A stretch of DNA of 64,000 bases from Mercurialis annua (lineage: Eukaryota > Streptophyta > Magnoliopsida > Malpighiales > Euphorbiaceae), in contig NC_065570.1 in NCBI RefSeq assembly GCF_937616625.2, positions 8,628,001-8,692,000 of the forward strand. Reading direction: 5' to 3'. This document shows, in pieces, positions 10,750 through 21,963 of this stretch. A program made the position numbers and the translations under genes. Numbering within the stretch: position 1 is the stretch's first letter; the number at the start of each line of letters is the position of its first letter. Under the pieces are notes generated by a model. That model did not search any database. It was not told the origin of the DNA and saw only the letters and a program-made list of their open reading frames with translations.

Positions 10750-11510
10750 AAAACCCTATAAAGTCCATTTTCTTTAAAAGGCATCAAACTATGATTAATT
10801 GGCCATCCAAAAGTTAATTTAACTCTAGAAGTTGACTCCATAAATTAATATCAAAAATTGACTATAAAGATTGACTCCAGAGGTTAATGTTAGAAGTTGA
10901 TTTTAGAGGTTGACTACAGAGATTCAGTGATTCTTCAGAAGATTTAGAAAGCCCAAGTCCACTTTCAGAAGAGTAACCCATGTTTAGAATGACCATTAAA
11001 TTGTGTATAAATGGTCAGAAATCTAAGAATATTATTGTTAGAAGAATAAAGCTAAAAAGCACGTGTTTTTGTAAAGCGACAGTGCATATAACCACCTTTG
11101 CAGTTTTGTAAAAGTGGAGAAGTGATGTGAGAACGTGTACAGTTGAAGATGGCAAAGAGTTACCAAAGACACTAAAGGCTATAAATAATAGAGAAGTAGG
11201 AAGAAAAAAAAACCTCGATCAATCATCCAAAAAAACACGCCCAAAGGCAAAACACACAAACACTCAGCAATTTCAATTTTCTTCAGTCAGTAAAGAACTT
11301 TACGATTGGATCTCTGTATTTTTCTATTCAAGTTTTCTTAACATTACTCGTTTGAGTACTTGTAGTATAGTTAATCAAACTCCAATCGTTTTGTTTTAAG
11401 AAGTCAAGTTACACAAATTGAAATCCGCTTCCTGACACGCCTGCAAATTCACACACACTTATTGTTACAGTTATTTTCACAAATCGCAAAACGCCAGCAA
11501 CAAATTGTTT
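10750..11510 (+). repeat. LTR-like promoter/leader remnant
   Basis: 10822-10925 repeats GAAGTTGACTCC/GAGGTTGACTAC words. GGCTATAAATAATAG near 11178 is a good TATA box. It is followed by a purine run and a C/A-rich leader (ACACGCCCAAAGGC, ACACACAAACACTCAGC) with few stops. This order resembles the U3-R-U5 part of a plant LTR. No primer-binding site, partner LTR or TSD was found, so it may be a solo or broken LTR. I would not call the open frame at 11127-11399 a gene. Confidence 0.35.
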
Positions 11511-11525
11511 ACTTAAAAAAGTTAA

Positions 11526-11841
11526 GGCTTAAATGCACAAAAAATCATCAACTTTCGTGTGTTTTTGGTATTTAACATAAACTTGTAATTTTGGCAAAAA
11601 AGTACATGAACTTTCAAAATTTTGCAAATAAAGATATCGGCACCATTTTGGATGTAAAACTACGTCGTTTTAGATTAAAACGGCGCCGTTTTAGATGTGA
11701 AATTGCACTATTTTTCAAAGAAAACACACACGTGCTCTTAATTGCAAAATTTTGAAAGTTCATGTACTTTTCTGCCAAAATTAAAAGTTTATGTTAAATA
11801 CCAAAAACACGCGAAAGTTGGTGATATTCGTGCATTTAAGC
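11526..11841. mobile_element. Mutator-like foldback element with 9-10-bp TSD
   Basis: The arms GGCTTAAATGCACAAAAAAT and, read in reverse from the right, GCTTAAATGCACGAATATCA pair over about 130 bp. The centre carries ACGTCGTTTTAGATTAAAAC and GGCGCCGTTTTAGATG. AAAAAGTTAA flanks both sides (11516-11525, 11842-11851). It is non-coding and long-hairpin forming. Confidence 0.8.
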
Positions 11842-12119
11842 AAAAAGTTAATAAATAAAATTTAATTTAAACAATTATAAAAATAGAAATAAAATATTTA
11901 AAATATAGTAGTATATTTTTAAACATTTAATGAAATAACTAAAATTACTTCAAACTGAATAAATTGTATTTAATGCATAAAAAATAAAATATTTGAATGA
12001 AAAATTTCATGTCAAAATTGGATATTGAGCTATATTCTGAAAAATATACCTATAAATAAATACGTGTTGTAATTAATCAAATGACATTCACTATTTTTTT
12101 TAATGCATCAAATAGTTTA

Positions 12120-12680
12120 GCAATATTATATTTTCTCAGTTGTATTTTATTTGTCTATTTTTAATCTTAAAAAAATTCTTTTATATTATTGAAACATATT
12201 TTCATCTTCTATTTTTAATATATTAATTCTTCCGAAGATAGACTTGTTTCTATTTTAAGCGTCCCAAATTATAGGTTTGTTTCCATTTTAAAAAAGTAGT
12301 TAACTAGATAAATATCTAAAATACCCTCAATTAAATTAGTTTTAGTCAACGATATTAAATTAATAATGGATTTGATAACAACAATAATAAATGTTTTTTA
12401 AGAGTGATTTTGAATTATTAATTAATAAAAATACATTTAAAAGAAGAATGCATTAATTATTTAATAAGAGTATTATTAAAAATTAATATTATTCTAAGTT
12501 CTAACCAAATAAACTAAATTTCTTAATATGTCATGTGTAAATGAAACAAGTCTATTTTTTTGTGGACAGAGAAAATAATAAATAATGTAAACTAATATGT
12601 AAAATTAATAAAATATGTGTTTGACTTTACATTAATATGTCCTAAGTACAGGTTGAATTTGGGACGGAGGAAGTATCGAT
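12120..12680. repeat. Diverged Stowaway-like sequence
   Basis: The right side ends in TTTGGGACGGAGGAAGTA (about 12658-12675), a Stowaway terminus. GTCCCAAATTATAGG near 12260 and CTTCCGAAGATAGAC near 12230 look like partners in inverted orientation. Two overlapping or nested old copies are likely. Exact ends could not be set. Confidence 0.4.
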
Positions 12681-12901
12681 TTAATTTAATCTATATATTC
12701 TTAATCTACGCCATTAATTCTTTATTAAATAAATTTGACTTTTCATATTTATAAAAATTTGAAAGGATTTTAATTAGTTTTGTAGTTAAAATATATAAAC
12801 TGCTTATATATTGATAATCAAAATATATAACTAAAGATATAAGATATATATTTATAAAAAATATAAAGATATGAAATGATATATATATATATATATATAA
12901 A

Positions 12902-13077
12902 GAATAATACTATATGACATTCTTTTTCAACCCACCTAACGTGAAAATAAAAAAGTGAATACATTAAAAGTTCTTTTAAAAATATACATTATAACAAAAA
13001 AAAAATTAAACAAATAAAATACTGTAACGTAAAGAGAAATATTGAAATGATATAAAATTATAAGTTAAATAGCACTT
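12902..13077. repeat. Short inverted-repeat element, copy B
   Basis: It has the same motif order as 3731-3927: ATACTATATGACATTC, CAACCCACC, AACGTGAAA, GAAATATTGAA, and an end like AAATAGCACTTTT. The two copies differ at many positions, so the family is old. Confidence 0.5.
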
Positions 13078-13116
13078 TTTATATAAAAAAACAAAAAAAA
13101 TGAGATGAAAAATGTA

Positions 13117-14097
13117 GGCAAAAGGCTCACTTTAGCCCTTAAGATCAGAGCGAAAGAATTAATAAGACTCTAAGATCGAAGGTTGTTTATTTTGCCCCCT
13201 AAAGTTGTCCAAATTGGCTCAGATAGCACCACTATTAGTTTCTTATGTCTAACTGATGACATGGCTGTTAGGGAAAAATTTCAAAAACATCCTTAATGTT
13301 TAAAATATTTATCAATTTTATATTTATGATTTTTTAACAATTTTTACCCTCTTTTTCATTTAAATATATATATAATTATATAATATTTAAAATTAAAACA
13401 TTTATTAAAACAATCGGAACTCAATTAAACACTTTGAAACTTAATTAAACGCTTCAAAATTCAATTTAAATCTAATTCATCCACCACCGGATACCACCTC
13501 TATAACTTTTGGCAAAAAAAAATTCCGATCAAAAATCAAATGACACAACGCATGTCGGCCCATAGTGGTGGGTCTGCTAAAAAATGCAGACCCACCGTGG
13601 TGGGTCTCCGGAATTGAAAAAAAAATCAATTTTTTATTTTATTTTTAGAGGTTTTTTGGCGGTGGATTGGTAGTTTTGTCTCCGATTAAAATAAATTTGT
13701 ATCCGTAAAAACAAATTATTATTTATTTAATTTTTGGATGAATTTTCTGACGTTCGATTTGTTTAATTAGGTTTCGACGTGTTTAGTTGAACTTTCATTG
13801 TTTAATAACATTTTATTTTTAAATATTATTTAATTATTGATATTTAATGAAAAAAAGGTGATAACGGTTAAAAAAGTTATAAATATAAAATTGGTATATA
13901 TTTTAAGCATTAAAGATGTTTTTGAACTTTTTCTATATATGCCACGTCATCATTTAATATAAAAACAGACAGTGTTAAAATTTTAGTGTGATCTGAGCCA
14001 ATTTAGACAATATCAGGGGGCAAAGTGAGCAACCTTCGACTTTAAAGTTTATTAATTCTTTCACTATAATTTTAGGAGATAAAGTGAGCCTTTTGCC
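13117..14097. mobile_element. Mutator-like element with about 160-bp arms and GC-rich core
   Basis: The left end GGCAAAAGGCTCACTTTAGC is inverted at the right end (GTGAGCCTTTTGCC, ending 14097), and similarity continues through CGAAGGTTG, GCCCCCT and GGCTCAGAT. The flanks AAAAATGTA and AAAAATTGT form an imperfect 9-10-bp TSD. The core near 13540-13620 holds an inverted pair, GTGGTGGGTCTG and TGCAGACCCACC, and is far richer in G+C than the arms. No transposase is visible. Confidence 0.75.
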
Positions 14098-15932
14098 AAA
14101 AATTGTATAATATGAGTCATATATGACATGTTAAAAGCTAGAGGCTAAGTGCAGGCAATGCTTTGAACTTGGAAGATTCCGTCTCTGTTCCTCTTTCACT
14201 TTCGAAGGGCACTTATCACAATTACTATCGTTTTTTTTTTGGGTTTGAAATCAACTAATAAAGTAGTACTAGTATTTAATTAAACACAAGTTGGCAATTA
14301 TTGTAACAAAAAATTTTCGATTGATAGAATTCAAAACTTAATTATTAAAGTAGTAAAATTATTGTCAATATTCCTTTTAGATGTTCATTTTTCTAGTGTT
14401 TTTTTATATCAAAATAATTGTTCATTTTAATTTTTAATGATAATTTAAAAAAACAATTATTTCCCTTTATTTTAATTAGTGAAATACCAATGATTTTTGA
14501 TTAATATATTAATTTCTAGTATATTTATGTTAGGCTATTCTTATTATTTAAATAAAAAATTTATATTTTTTTAATATTTTTATGTTAAAAATGATATTTG
14601 AAAAGAGAATAGGGGGAGAGCAATTTGCAAATGCATTTTAAGAAAATATAAAATAGACATCTATTCGAGAAAAAAATACACTACTTTTGTTGATACTATT
14701 ATGGCTGTTTTACAAAACAGTTTTATTTTTTAAATATATTGATTCAACTTTTAATTTGGATTTAAATTTTTATAGAAATTTGGATTGTGTCTTATTTGTT
14801 TGACAGTGTGTCTCCTTTCTCAAGGTCGTATTTTTAAGTGTGCGTAAATTTTTCGATCAGTGAATTGGTTCGCCGCATCTTATGGCTTTTAATACATATT
14901 ATATTCATAATAAAAATGTAAAATAAGAATAAATACTGGAAATGGTACTAGATAAAGTAATTGGTCAGAAATACCTGAGTAAAATGACATTTGATCTACC
15001 AAAATTAAATAAACCCTTCATCAAGAAATTTCTTTCTGTATGCAAGATATTATTGAGATAATTTTGCTGCTCTTGAAGTACAAAATAAAGATTCCCAAGC
15101 TGTTGAGAATCTCATCAATTCATTAATTTTTTTCTTCTTATTGGTGGGTTAATCAATGGAAACGAATTGGTGAACCAATGGTAATTAACCATTACTAGAA
15201 TAAAGAAAAATGATTTATTTCAATATTAATAAATCAAAAATTAAACTAAATTATTCAGGCTCTTCAATTATGCTTAATCAAATGCCAGGAAATGGTGATT
15301 AGATAGGTTTGTTTGGTTAGGGGTAAAAATATTTCAAAATATGGTTTCTTATTAATTCATTAATTACATATATTTTTTTTGTTTTTATCTGATGATTATG
15401 AGGTGTTCTGAATGAAATCCAATTACGAGACACCTTTAAATTTTTCACATTCAGATTAATCTCCACTCGAACCAGATAGGTTCTTTGCAGAAAACAAACT
15501 TCTGACATAAATTTTAAACGGCTGCATATATAGGTATTATCATTTTGTCTTTGCTACATTATTCCATATTTCCCAATCTGTTATATCCACAACAATATGC
15601 TTCTCCTCTGTTAGCTTCTTCAACTTAAGACTTTCTTTGTTATATTGTTTTTTTTTAAAAAAAAACACTTGTCATTCTCTCTTTATTCTAATTTTACAAT
15701 CACTATTTGTATGTGTTGATTCATGTATTATTCAAGACTTTTCGGTGTTTATTTGGACTTCGTATTCAAGTTCTTAATTCCTGAAATTTTTTTAGTGTTT
15801 AATTAAATTATGATAGAGAATGAAAATATCTATAAAAATATTTCGGATAAAACTAGTGCGAGATTTTCTCACTTTGTTGTGTCTGATAATTTTTTTTAAC
15901 AATTTATATTATGTTGTTTTGTATATTTTATA
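14098..15932. other. AT-rich intergenic stretch
   Basis: I see no gene, no recognisable repeat end and no RNA gene. Open frames here are short and arise from low-complexity AT sequence. Confidence 0.4.
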
Positions 15933-16440
15933 GGCAAATATCTAAATATAGCAAACCTTTATTATTTTTGTAAATTATGGCCAAATCTTTTAATATCGAT
16001 AAATTTAACCCGTTTGACAACCTGTGTTTTTTTAATAATTAAATTCGAATCAATCCGATTTTTTTGCCAACATGGAAGTCATGTATATGAGATTAGAAAA
16101 GGTTTAATCACAAGAAAATATCAAACTTTTATGTGTTTTGTTAGTCACATCCAAACTATTACGTATTGTGTCAATTATAGCCAAATCTTTACCTGTTATG
16201 CCAGTTATAGCCTAATCTTTGTGTGTTGTGTTAATTTTAGTCAAATCTTTTATTTCGATCCGACGTCGTTTTATTGAGTCAGATCTGACGTGGGCGACAT
16301 GCTAAAAAAAAAACCAAAACCGGTTCAAAAATGACTACAAACGAAAAGTATTATGTAAAAATTGGTATTTGCTGATTTTGAAAATTTTGGTCTAACTAAT
16401 AAAAATCGTAAAGGTTTGGTAATATTTTTAAAGTTTGGCC
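15933..16440. mobile_element. Inverted-repeat element, probably Mutator-like
   Basis: The left end begins GGCAAATATCTAAATATAGC and soon reads AAACCTTTATTATTTTT. The right end read in reverse reads GGCCAAACTTTAAAAATATT and ACCAAACCTTTACGATTTTT. The flanks TATTTTATA and TATTTTTTA agree in 8 of 9 bases. Internal direct repeats of TATAGCCAAATCTTT and TGTGTTGTGTTA occur every 35-40 bp. It is non-coding. Confidence 0.6.
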
Positions 16441-17048
16441 TATTTTTTAATAGATAACATGTTAAGTTTAATTTATTGTTTCAGATTTTTTATAACATTA
16501 AAGTTTTTATGATTTACCTCAATTTTTTAATCCAATCCACCTTTAAAAGAATTAGTGCCGCAAATTTAAGAATATGAATTACCCTTTGCTCAAAGAAAAT
16601 TGTATATTATTGAATTTAAATGCCATTTCAATAGCATAACTTAATGATTCTATGAGATCCGACTAATTATTATTGTTCTATGGAAGAATTATTTTTAAGA
16701 AAGTGACCTTTTATTTACTTCTTTTCGATTTTTCATAAGTTGGTTCCAAATGTGACGGCAAGAAATGCATATTTTTATCGGTTAATATGAAATTTATATC
16801 TATAAATCATCAAAAAAGTGACGATGGCGACAATGTGGCACTTTCAGACTGACTTGTCATATTGAATTGCTGATGTTACAATCTTGGAAATAATATCTTA
16901 TGTTAATTAAATTTTCAAATCATCATTAGGTCAGTTTTCTTATATGGTATTACAAATAAACATTTTTAAATACTTGTCAGCTTAAATAGGGTGCATTGAA
17001 AATTATAAATATGTAAAAGAATTTGATTCTTTTTTCAATTTTGCAACA

Positions 17049-17284
17049 TCGGACGTCGATATCATTTCTTTAATGTCACTAACTAATTACATATTTTGGT
17101 AATATAACTTGATTATTTTAAGAACTTATAGTGTTTGATGAATGAAAAGAATCGATATATATATTATTAAATTAAAAGATAGAAAAATAAAAATATGTAG
17201 TATCGTTTTCGGACGTCGATATCATTTCTTTAACGTCTTCTTCTTCTTCTTTCTATGTTGTTTTAAATTATGTAGTATCGTTTT
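17049..17284. repeat. Pair of 25-bp direct repeats plus a second repeat pair
   Basis: A 25-bp word starting TCGGACGTCGATATCATTTC occurs at 17049-17073 and again, unchanged, at 17209-17233. TATGTAGTATCGTTTT occurs at 17194-17209 and 17269-17284. The two pairs interlock, as expected from local duplication. No gene is seen. Confidence 0.7.
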
Positions 17285-17339
17285 CTGGAATTTTTTTCAA
17301 TTTTTTTGAAACAATCATCATTTTTCTTCATTTATGATG

Positions 17340-17890
17340 TTTTCACCTAGTTTTCAAACGTTTTTTAATTAGTTTTAGAAATCGTTTGAAATTGTTTTTT
17401 TGAAACTGTTTTATACTGTTTGAGATCTTTGTAAACGGTTTACAACTGTTTTATACTGTTTGAAACTGTTATTTTTTAGACTATTTAAAATGTTTTCTAA
17501 AAACTGTTTTAGATTGTTTGAGACCTTTGTAAACGGTTTAAAATTGTTTTATAAAGTTCGAAACTTTCGTAAACGGTTTGAAACCGTTATTTTTTAGAAT
17601 GTTTGAAAGTGTTTTTTTAGAAACTGTTTTAGATTGTTTGAGAACTTTGTAAACGGTTTGAAACTCTTATATACTGTTCGAAACCTTTGTAAACAGTTTG
17701 AAACTGTTTTTATGAAACTGTTATTTTCTAGACTTTTTGAAAGTGTTTTTTAGAAACTGTTGTAGACTGTTTGAGACCTTTGTAAACGGTTTGTAACTGT
17801 TTATTTGAAACTGTTAATTTTGAAACCGTTTGAAACTGCATTTGAAACTGTTTGAAACTGCATTTGAAACTGTTTGAAACCGTTTTTAAT
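17340..17890. repeat. Degenerate higher-order tandem repeat (GTTTGAAACTG words)
   Basis: Some 550 bp are built from variants of GTTTGAAACTGTTTT, GTAAACGGTTTG and GTTTGAGACCTTT. A larger unit starting TTTTTAGAAACTGTTTTAGA recurs near 17496, 17612 and 17745, so the unit is about 115-135 bp. The monomers have drifted, so the array is old. A (GAA)n run follows at about 18150-18190. Confidence 0.75.
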
Positions 17891-18509
17891 AGATTTTTAA
17901 TGAGAACAAATAAATTAAAAATTTACAGTTTTCGTTGTTTTAGAAAAAAGTTATGATCGTTGGATTTGAATTTCAAGTGAAATTTGAAGCGATTCGATTA
18001 GGAATTAAAAATTTGAGCGGATTCAAAACTATCAATAAAATTTTAAAAAATAATAATAAAATCGTAAGAATTAATTTCTTGTAATGTTATGAGCTGAAAT
18101 TAGAATTAGTTTGTTGATTTGTTAATTTTTCAAAAAAAATAAACTGAAAAAGATGAAGAAGAAGAAAAAGAAGAAGAAGAAGAAGAAAACGAAAAAAAGA
18201 TGAAGAAAAAGAATAAACTGGATGTAGAGTAAATATGGAGTATAGAAACAAAATAAAAAAGTAAAAAAATAAACATAAAACACTATAAGGTAGACAAATA
18301 AAGGTGGAAAATCTGAATTAACAAATACTAATATTTTTCTTTTTTAGGTATTTTGCTAATTCTCTCAAAAAAACTATTCAAAGGTCCCATTAAACCAGTT
18401 GTATCTGCTTTGTTTTTCACCAGTAACTAATACAACTTAATCAATACAGCTTCATTAAATTCTTCACTAACCCCATCAATTTTCGGCTCAAAATTAGCAT
18501 AATAGCAGA

Positions 18510-18665
18510 ATGTCGTTTCTTTTAAGAACTTCTATTTCTGACGAAACTCACTTTTCCAGTCCTCTATTTCTGTTAGTCTGTCGTATAAACTCTTCTCTGT
18601 CTCCTCCACCTTCCGTCCGCTCTCAATTTCCTCATTTTTATGTCTCCATCAACACCGTCAATGAG
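18510..18665 (+). pseudogene. Possible exon-1 remnant, unrecognised
   Basis: From the ATG at 18510 a 52-codon frame starts MSFLLRTSISDETHFSSPLF and is rich in Ser, Pro, Leu and Arg, like an organelle targeting leader. Then a stop appears. The next frame (from the ATG at about 18641) reads SCLQHSNTANDYANGYLRF before turning into AT-rich sequence. The base composition is unlike the neighbouring DNA. I do not recognise a family. It could be a decayed gene start or a captured fragment. Confidence 0.25.
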
Positions 18666-19570
18666 TTGTCTTCAGCATAGTAATACCGCTAATGATTATG
18701 CAAATGGGTATCTAAGATTTAATGTTACAGTAGGAGCTGTATTAATGAAGAAAAGTAAAACTAAAATTGAAAAGAAAAAAATTAAATATGAAACACGCTA
18801 ACTAATTGCCGTATTTTTGCAAAAAAGACAGCTGAACTACAATGTTGAGAATATTATACACCGTGCTACATGTAATTTCCTCTAATTTTAAATGCTCATA
18901 GTTTTAATATTATTTAATTTGTATAATTTTATTTAAATTTTAAATAAAGTCAAATTAACTCTTAGAAAAAAAAAAACTTTCATATAAGTAGAATTGCTGG
19001 ATAGATTGAAATTGTTGATTGATTTCGTTTTCCAAAAATTTAATTCAACAATTACTAGAAAGTGAAAGAGTCTGTATTGATAAATTTGCCTAGAAAGGAA
19101 GACTATTTGTAAGGTTAGATAACCCAAACTAAAAAAGAAACATAAAATTGAAATATATATCAGAATAATCAGAATTTCCTAATCAAGTTAATCAAATTTT
19201 TAAATTTAAGCTATATTTATCTCTTTATATCAAATATAAAATATATTTTTTCACCAATTATAGTAATTAAATAAGTCAAATAATCCATTTATAGACATAT
19301 CTCTAATATTGTTAGTTAAGACTAATTATTGGAAATCCATACTTACACGATAAAGGAAAGACAAAACTTGATTTCTACTAACATTGCCCTTCATACACTT
19401 CCACGCGTGGCGGCTGATTTGTAACATACCAATTAAGACTTTGACCAAATATGATTCACATAATTACAATTTAAAAGTGAGACCATATACCAAATAATAT
19501 CATATATATTCCTTCCAAAAATAGTTTATCAACAAAGATGTAGTACCATATCACTATTATATAAATTTTA

Positions 19571-19938
19571 GGGTTAATTTTATATAAAATTACCATTTTT
19601 ATACGTTTTTTTATTTTAATCACGTACTTTAAAAAGTGACAAATAAAATCATCACCTTTCATTTTTTTGCAAATCTATCACGAATGTGAAAATTCGGTGT
19701 ATCTTTATTGACTCGACAACCAAAATCAATAAGAAAAGAATAATAGGAATGTATTTTGTGTGTTAATAGGGCATTAGTCAAATTAAAATATTTATTTGAA
19801 AGGAAAAAGACATCAAATTTTACTTATCGATGATAGATTTGCAAAAAAATGAAAGGTGGTGATTTTATTTGACACATTTTGAAGGACGTGATTAAAATAA
19901 AAAACGTGTAAAAGTGGTGATTTATATGGAATTAACCC
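19571..19938. mobile_element. Mutator-like foldback element
   Basis: The left arm GGGTTAATTTTATATAAAAT and the right arm read in reverse, GGGTTAATTCCATATAAATC, pair over about 130 bp, including ATCACCTTTCATTTTTTTGC. The flanks TAAATTTTA (19562-19570) and TAAACTTTA (19939-19947) are a 9-bp TSD with one change. It lies about 600 bp upstream of the glycosyltransferase ORF. Confidence 0.75.
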
Positions 19939-20558
19939 TAAACTTTAAATATAATATGTTATAATTTAAATATTTAGGCCTAGCAATTAAAAAAAAAAGC
20001 TTCAAGACCGCTTTTTTTAATTCTAGTCAATTTTTTTACTTTATCAATTAAATCTAATTTTGAAAATATTATTTTAAGTATAACTAAATCTTCCTATATA
20101 AATAAATTAAATATGATTATATTCGCGTGACAGTATTGAATAATGATTTAGTAAAGTCAAATTCACTCAATTGAATAAAAAGAAAGATGGTAAGTAAAAA
20201 AATTCAATAGTCGGTATCGATTCAATTGAATGGATCAGACTACAATAAAAATTAAAAAAATTAAATTATGTTGTAATTGATAAAGGAAAATGCTAAATTT
20301 GACTAAAATGCTAAAATTTGATATATTTTGGATGATTAGGCATTTAAATTATTTGGTTATTATAAGACACCCAGATAAGACTTTTCTCATAATCCTTAAA
20401 AGCTTAATCTATCATATTATTTCTGTTTTAGCTTTAATTTAATATCTTAATATTAATAAGTTCGGTCTGGCCACCATAGACTATTCTTCTAATTTATTCG
20501 TCTACGTTCTTTGATTTATATTCTTCTTTATCTTTGCCTAACTTCCATTAACATCAAC

Positions 20559-21782
20559 ATGAGAAGAATTTCGTATGCTAAAACTATCATCTTTACCATC
20601 ATATTATCTGCTGCTTTAATCTTTATTTTCTCTGCAGATTGTAATATCCACAGAGATGATCAGAAAATTATACAAATTTCAGAGGAATTTTTAAGTCAAA
20701 CAACAATTCAGTCAACGACAATCGGTGGCATACAGTGGCTTTCTAGATTAGAAGAGGTTGATGAAGATGTTGCTGAATTGAATTCCTTAGTTGCTCCATT
20801 TAATGTTACAGAAGAAGAAAGAATCGAATGGTTTCGGAAAAATCTGCGTAAATTCGATATTTTCAAGTCGAATGAGTTAGCTCAGCGATTTCATACTCGA
20901 GTTCTTGAATTTTTCGACGAAAAATGCGAAGTTCAATTCTTCATGACATGGATTTCGCCTGTTTCGTCATTCGGAAGAAGAGAATTTTTGGCTATGGATA
21001 CTCTTTTCAAGGTCAACCCTAATGGATGTTTAATGATTCTGTCAGGTTCTATGGATTCTACAAAAGGGTACAAAATTCTGAAACCGTTACTGAATCTTGG
21101 ATATAAAGTTACAGCAGTAACTCCTGACTTACAGTTTCTGTTCAAGAACACACCAGCAGAATCTTGGTTTCAGGAAATGAAAAGTGGTAATAAAGATCCC
21201 GGGGAGATTCCGTTAGCTCAGAATCTTTCGAATCTCATCCGACTCGCGGTTATTTACAAGTATGGAGGTGTGTACATCGACACGGATTTTATAGTTCTGA
21301 AGAGTTTTAAAGGGGTGAGAAATTCGATTGGAGCTCAGAGTATTGATCCGGTTTCTAGAAACTGGACTAGATTAAATAATGCAGTTTTGGTTTTTGATAA
21401 GAATCATCCACTTATATACAAGTTTATAGAAGAATTCGCGGGGACTTTTGACGGGAACAAATGGGGTCATAACGGGCCTTATTTGGTGTCTAGAGTTGTC
21501 GGAAAAGTATCAGGACGACCCGAATTCAGAAACTTCAGAGTGTTGCCGCCAATCGCGTTCTATCCGGTGGATTGGAATAAGATTGGAGGGTTTTTCAGGA
21601 AACCGGAAGATCAAGCAACTTTAAAATGGGTAAAAGCTAAACTGCTTCAGCTTAGTGGAGAGACTTATGGTTTACACTTGTGGAACAAGCAAAGCAATAG
21701 AATCAGAATTGAAGAAGGGAGCGTTATGGCCGGATTAATCTCTGATCATTGTGTAATTTGTGAATATGATTACAGATTTTGA
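20559..21782 (+). CDS. GT32-type glycosyltransferase (alpha-1,4-glycosyltransferase / Gb3 synthase-like)
   Basis: This intronless gene encodes 407 residues. I start it at the ATG at 20559. The open frame extends 16 codons upstream, but only from a TTG. Residues 8-26 are a hydrophobic segment after a basic start (MRRISYAK), giving a type II Golgi anchor. The catalytic half follows: FFMTWISPVSSFGRREF (about 127-143), then IYKYGGVYIDTDF with the DXD metal/sugar-nucleotide motif at 241-243, typical of the Gly_transf_sug domain. The C-terminal half has NNAVLVFDKNHP and GHNGPYLVSRV (about 303-313), typical of the alpha-1,4-glycosyltransferase conserved region, and ends near HLWNKQS. It should act in the Golgi lumen using a nucleotide sugar. 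The acceptor in plants is not known to me. All key motifs are present and the length fits. It converges with the gene at 21964-22551. Confidence 0.9.
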   Translation: MRRISYAKTIIFTIILSAALIFIFSADCNIHRDDQKIIQISEEFLSQTTIQSTTIGGIQWLSRLEEVDEDVAELNSLVAPFNVTEEERIEWFRKNLRKFDIFKSNELAQRFHTRVLEFFDEKCEVQFFMTWISPVSSFGRREFLAMDTLFKVNPNGCLMILSGSMDSTKGYKILKPLLNLGYKVTAVTPDLQFLFKNTPAESWFQEMKSGNKDPGEIPLAQNLSNLIRLAVIYKYGGVYIDTDFIVLKSFKGVRNSIGAQSIDPVSRNWTRLNNAVLVFDKNHPLIYKFIEEFAGTFDGNKWGHNGPYLVSRVVGKVSGRPEFRNFRVLPPIAFYPVDWNKIGGFFRKPEDQATLKWVKAKLLQLSGETYGLHLWNKQSNRIRIEEGSVMAGLISDHCVICEYDYRF

Positions 21783-21963
21783 AGAAAATAAAGCAAAGTA
21801 TATTTAATTCAGAATCATATTTCAGAGACAGAGAGGTATTGTTCTGTTTCTTGATTTAATATCTTGATTTGATACTCATGTACATACAAATAACACCAAT
21901 AATTTTATTGATTGTTTCATTTTTGTACAACTTGTTTAAGAATTTTGAAATTACAATCCAACA

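Noticed and set aside
11100..11500. Endogenous pararetrovirus leader
   Set aside because: The composition is suggestive, but no coat, movement or polymerase motif is nearby.
20511..20558. Upstream extension of the glycosyltransferase frame
   Set aside because: It begins with TTG. The ATG at 20559 places a basic start just before the membrane anchor, as expected.
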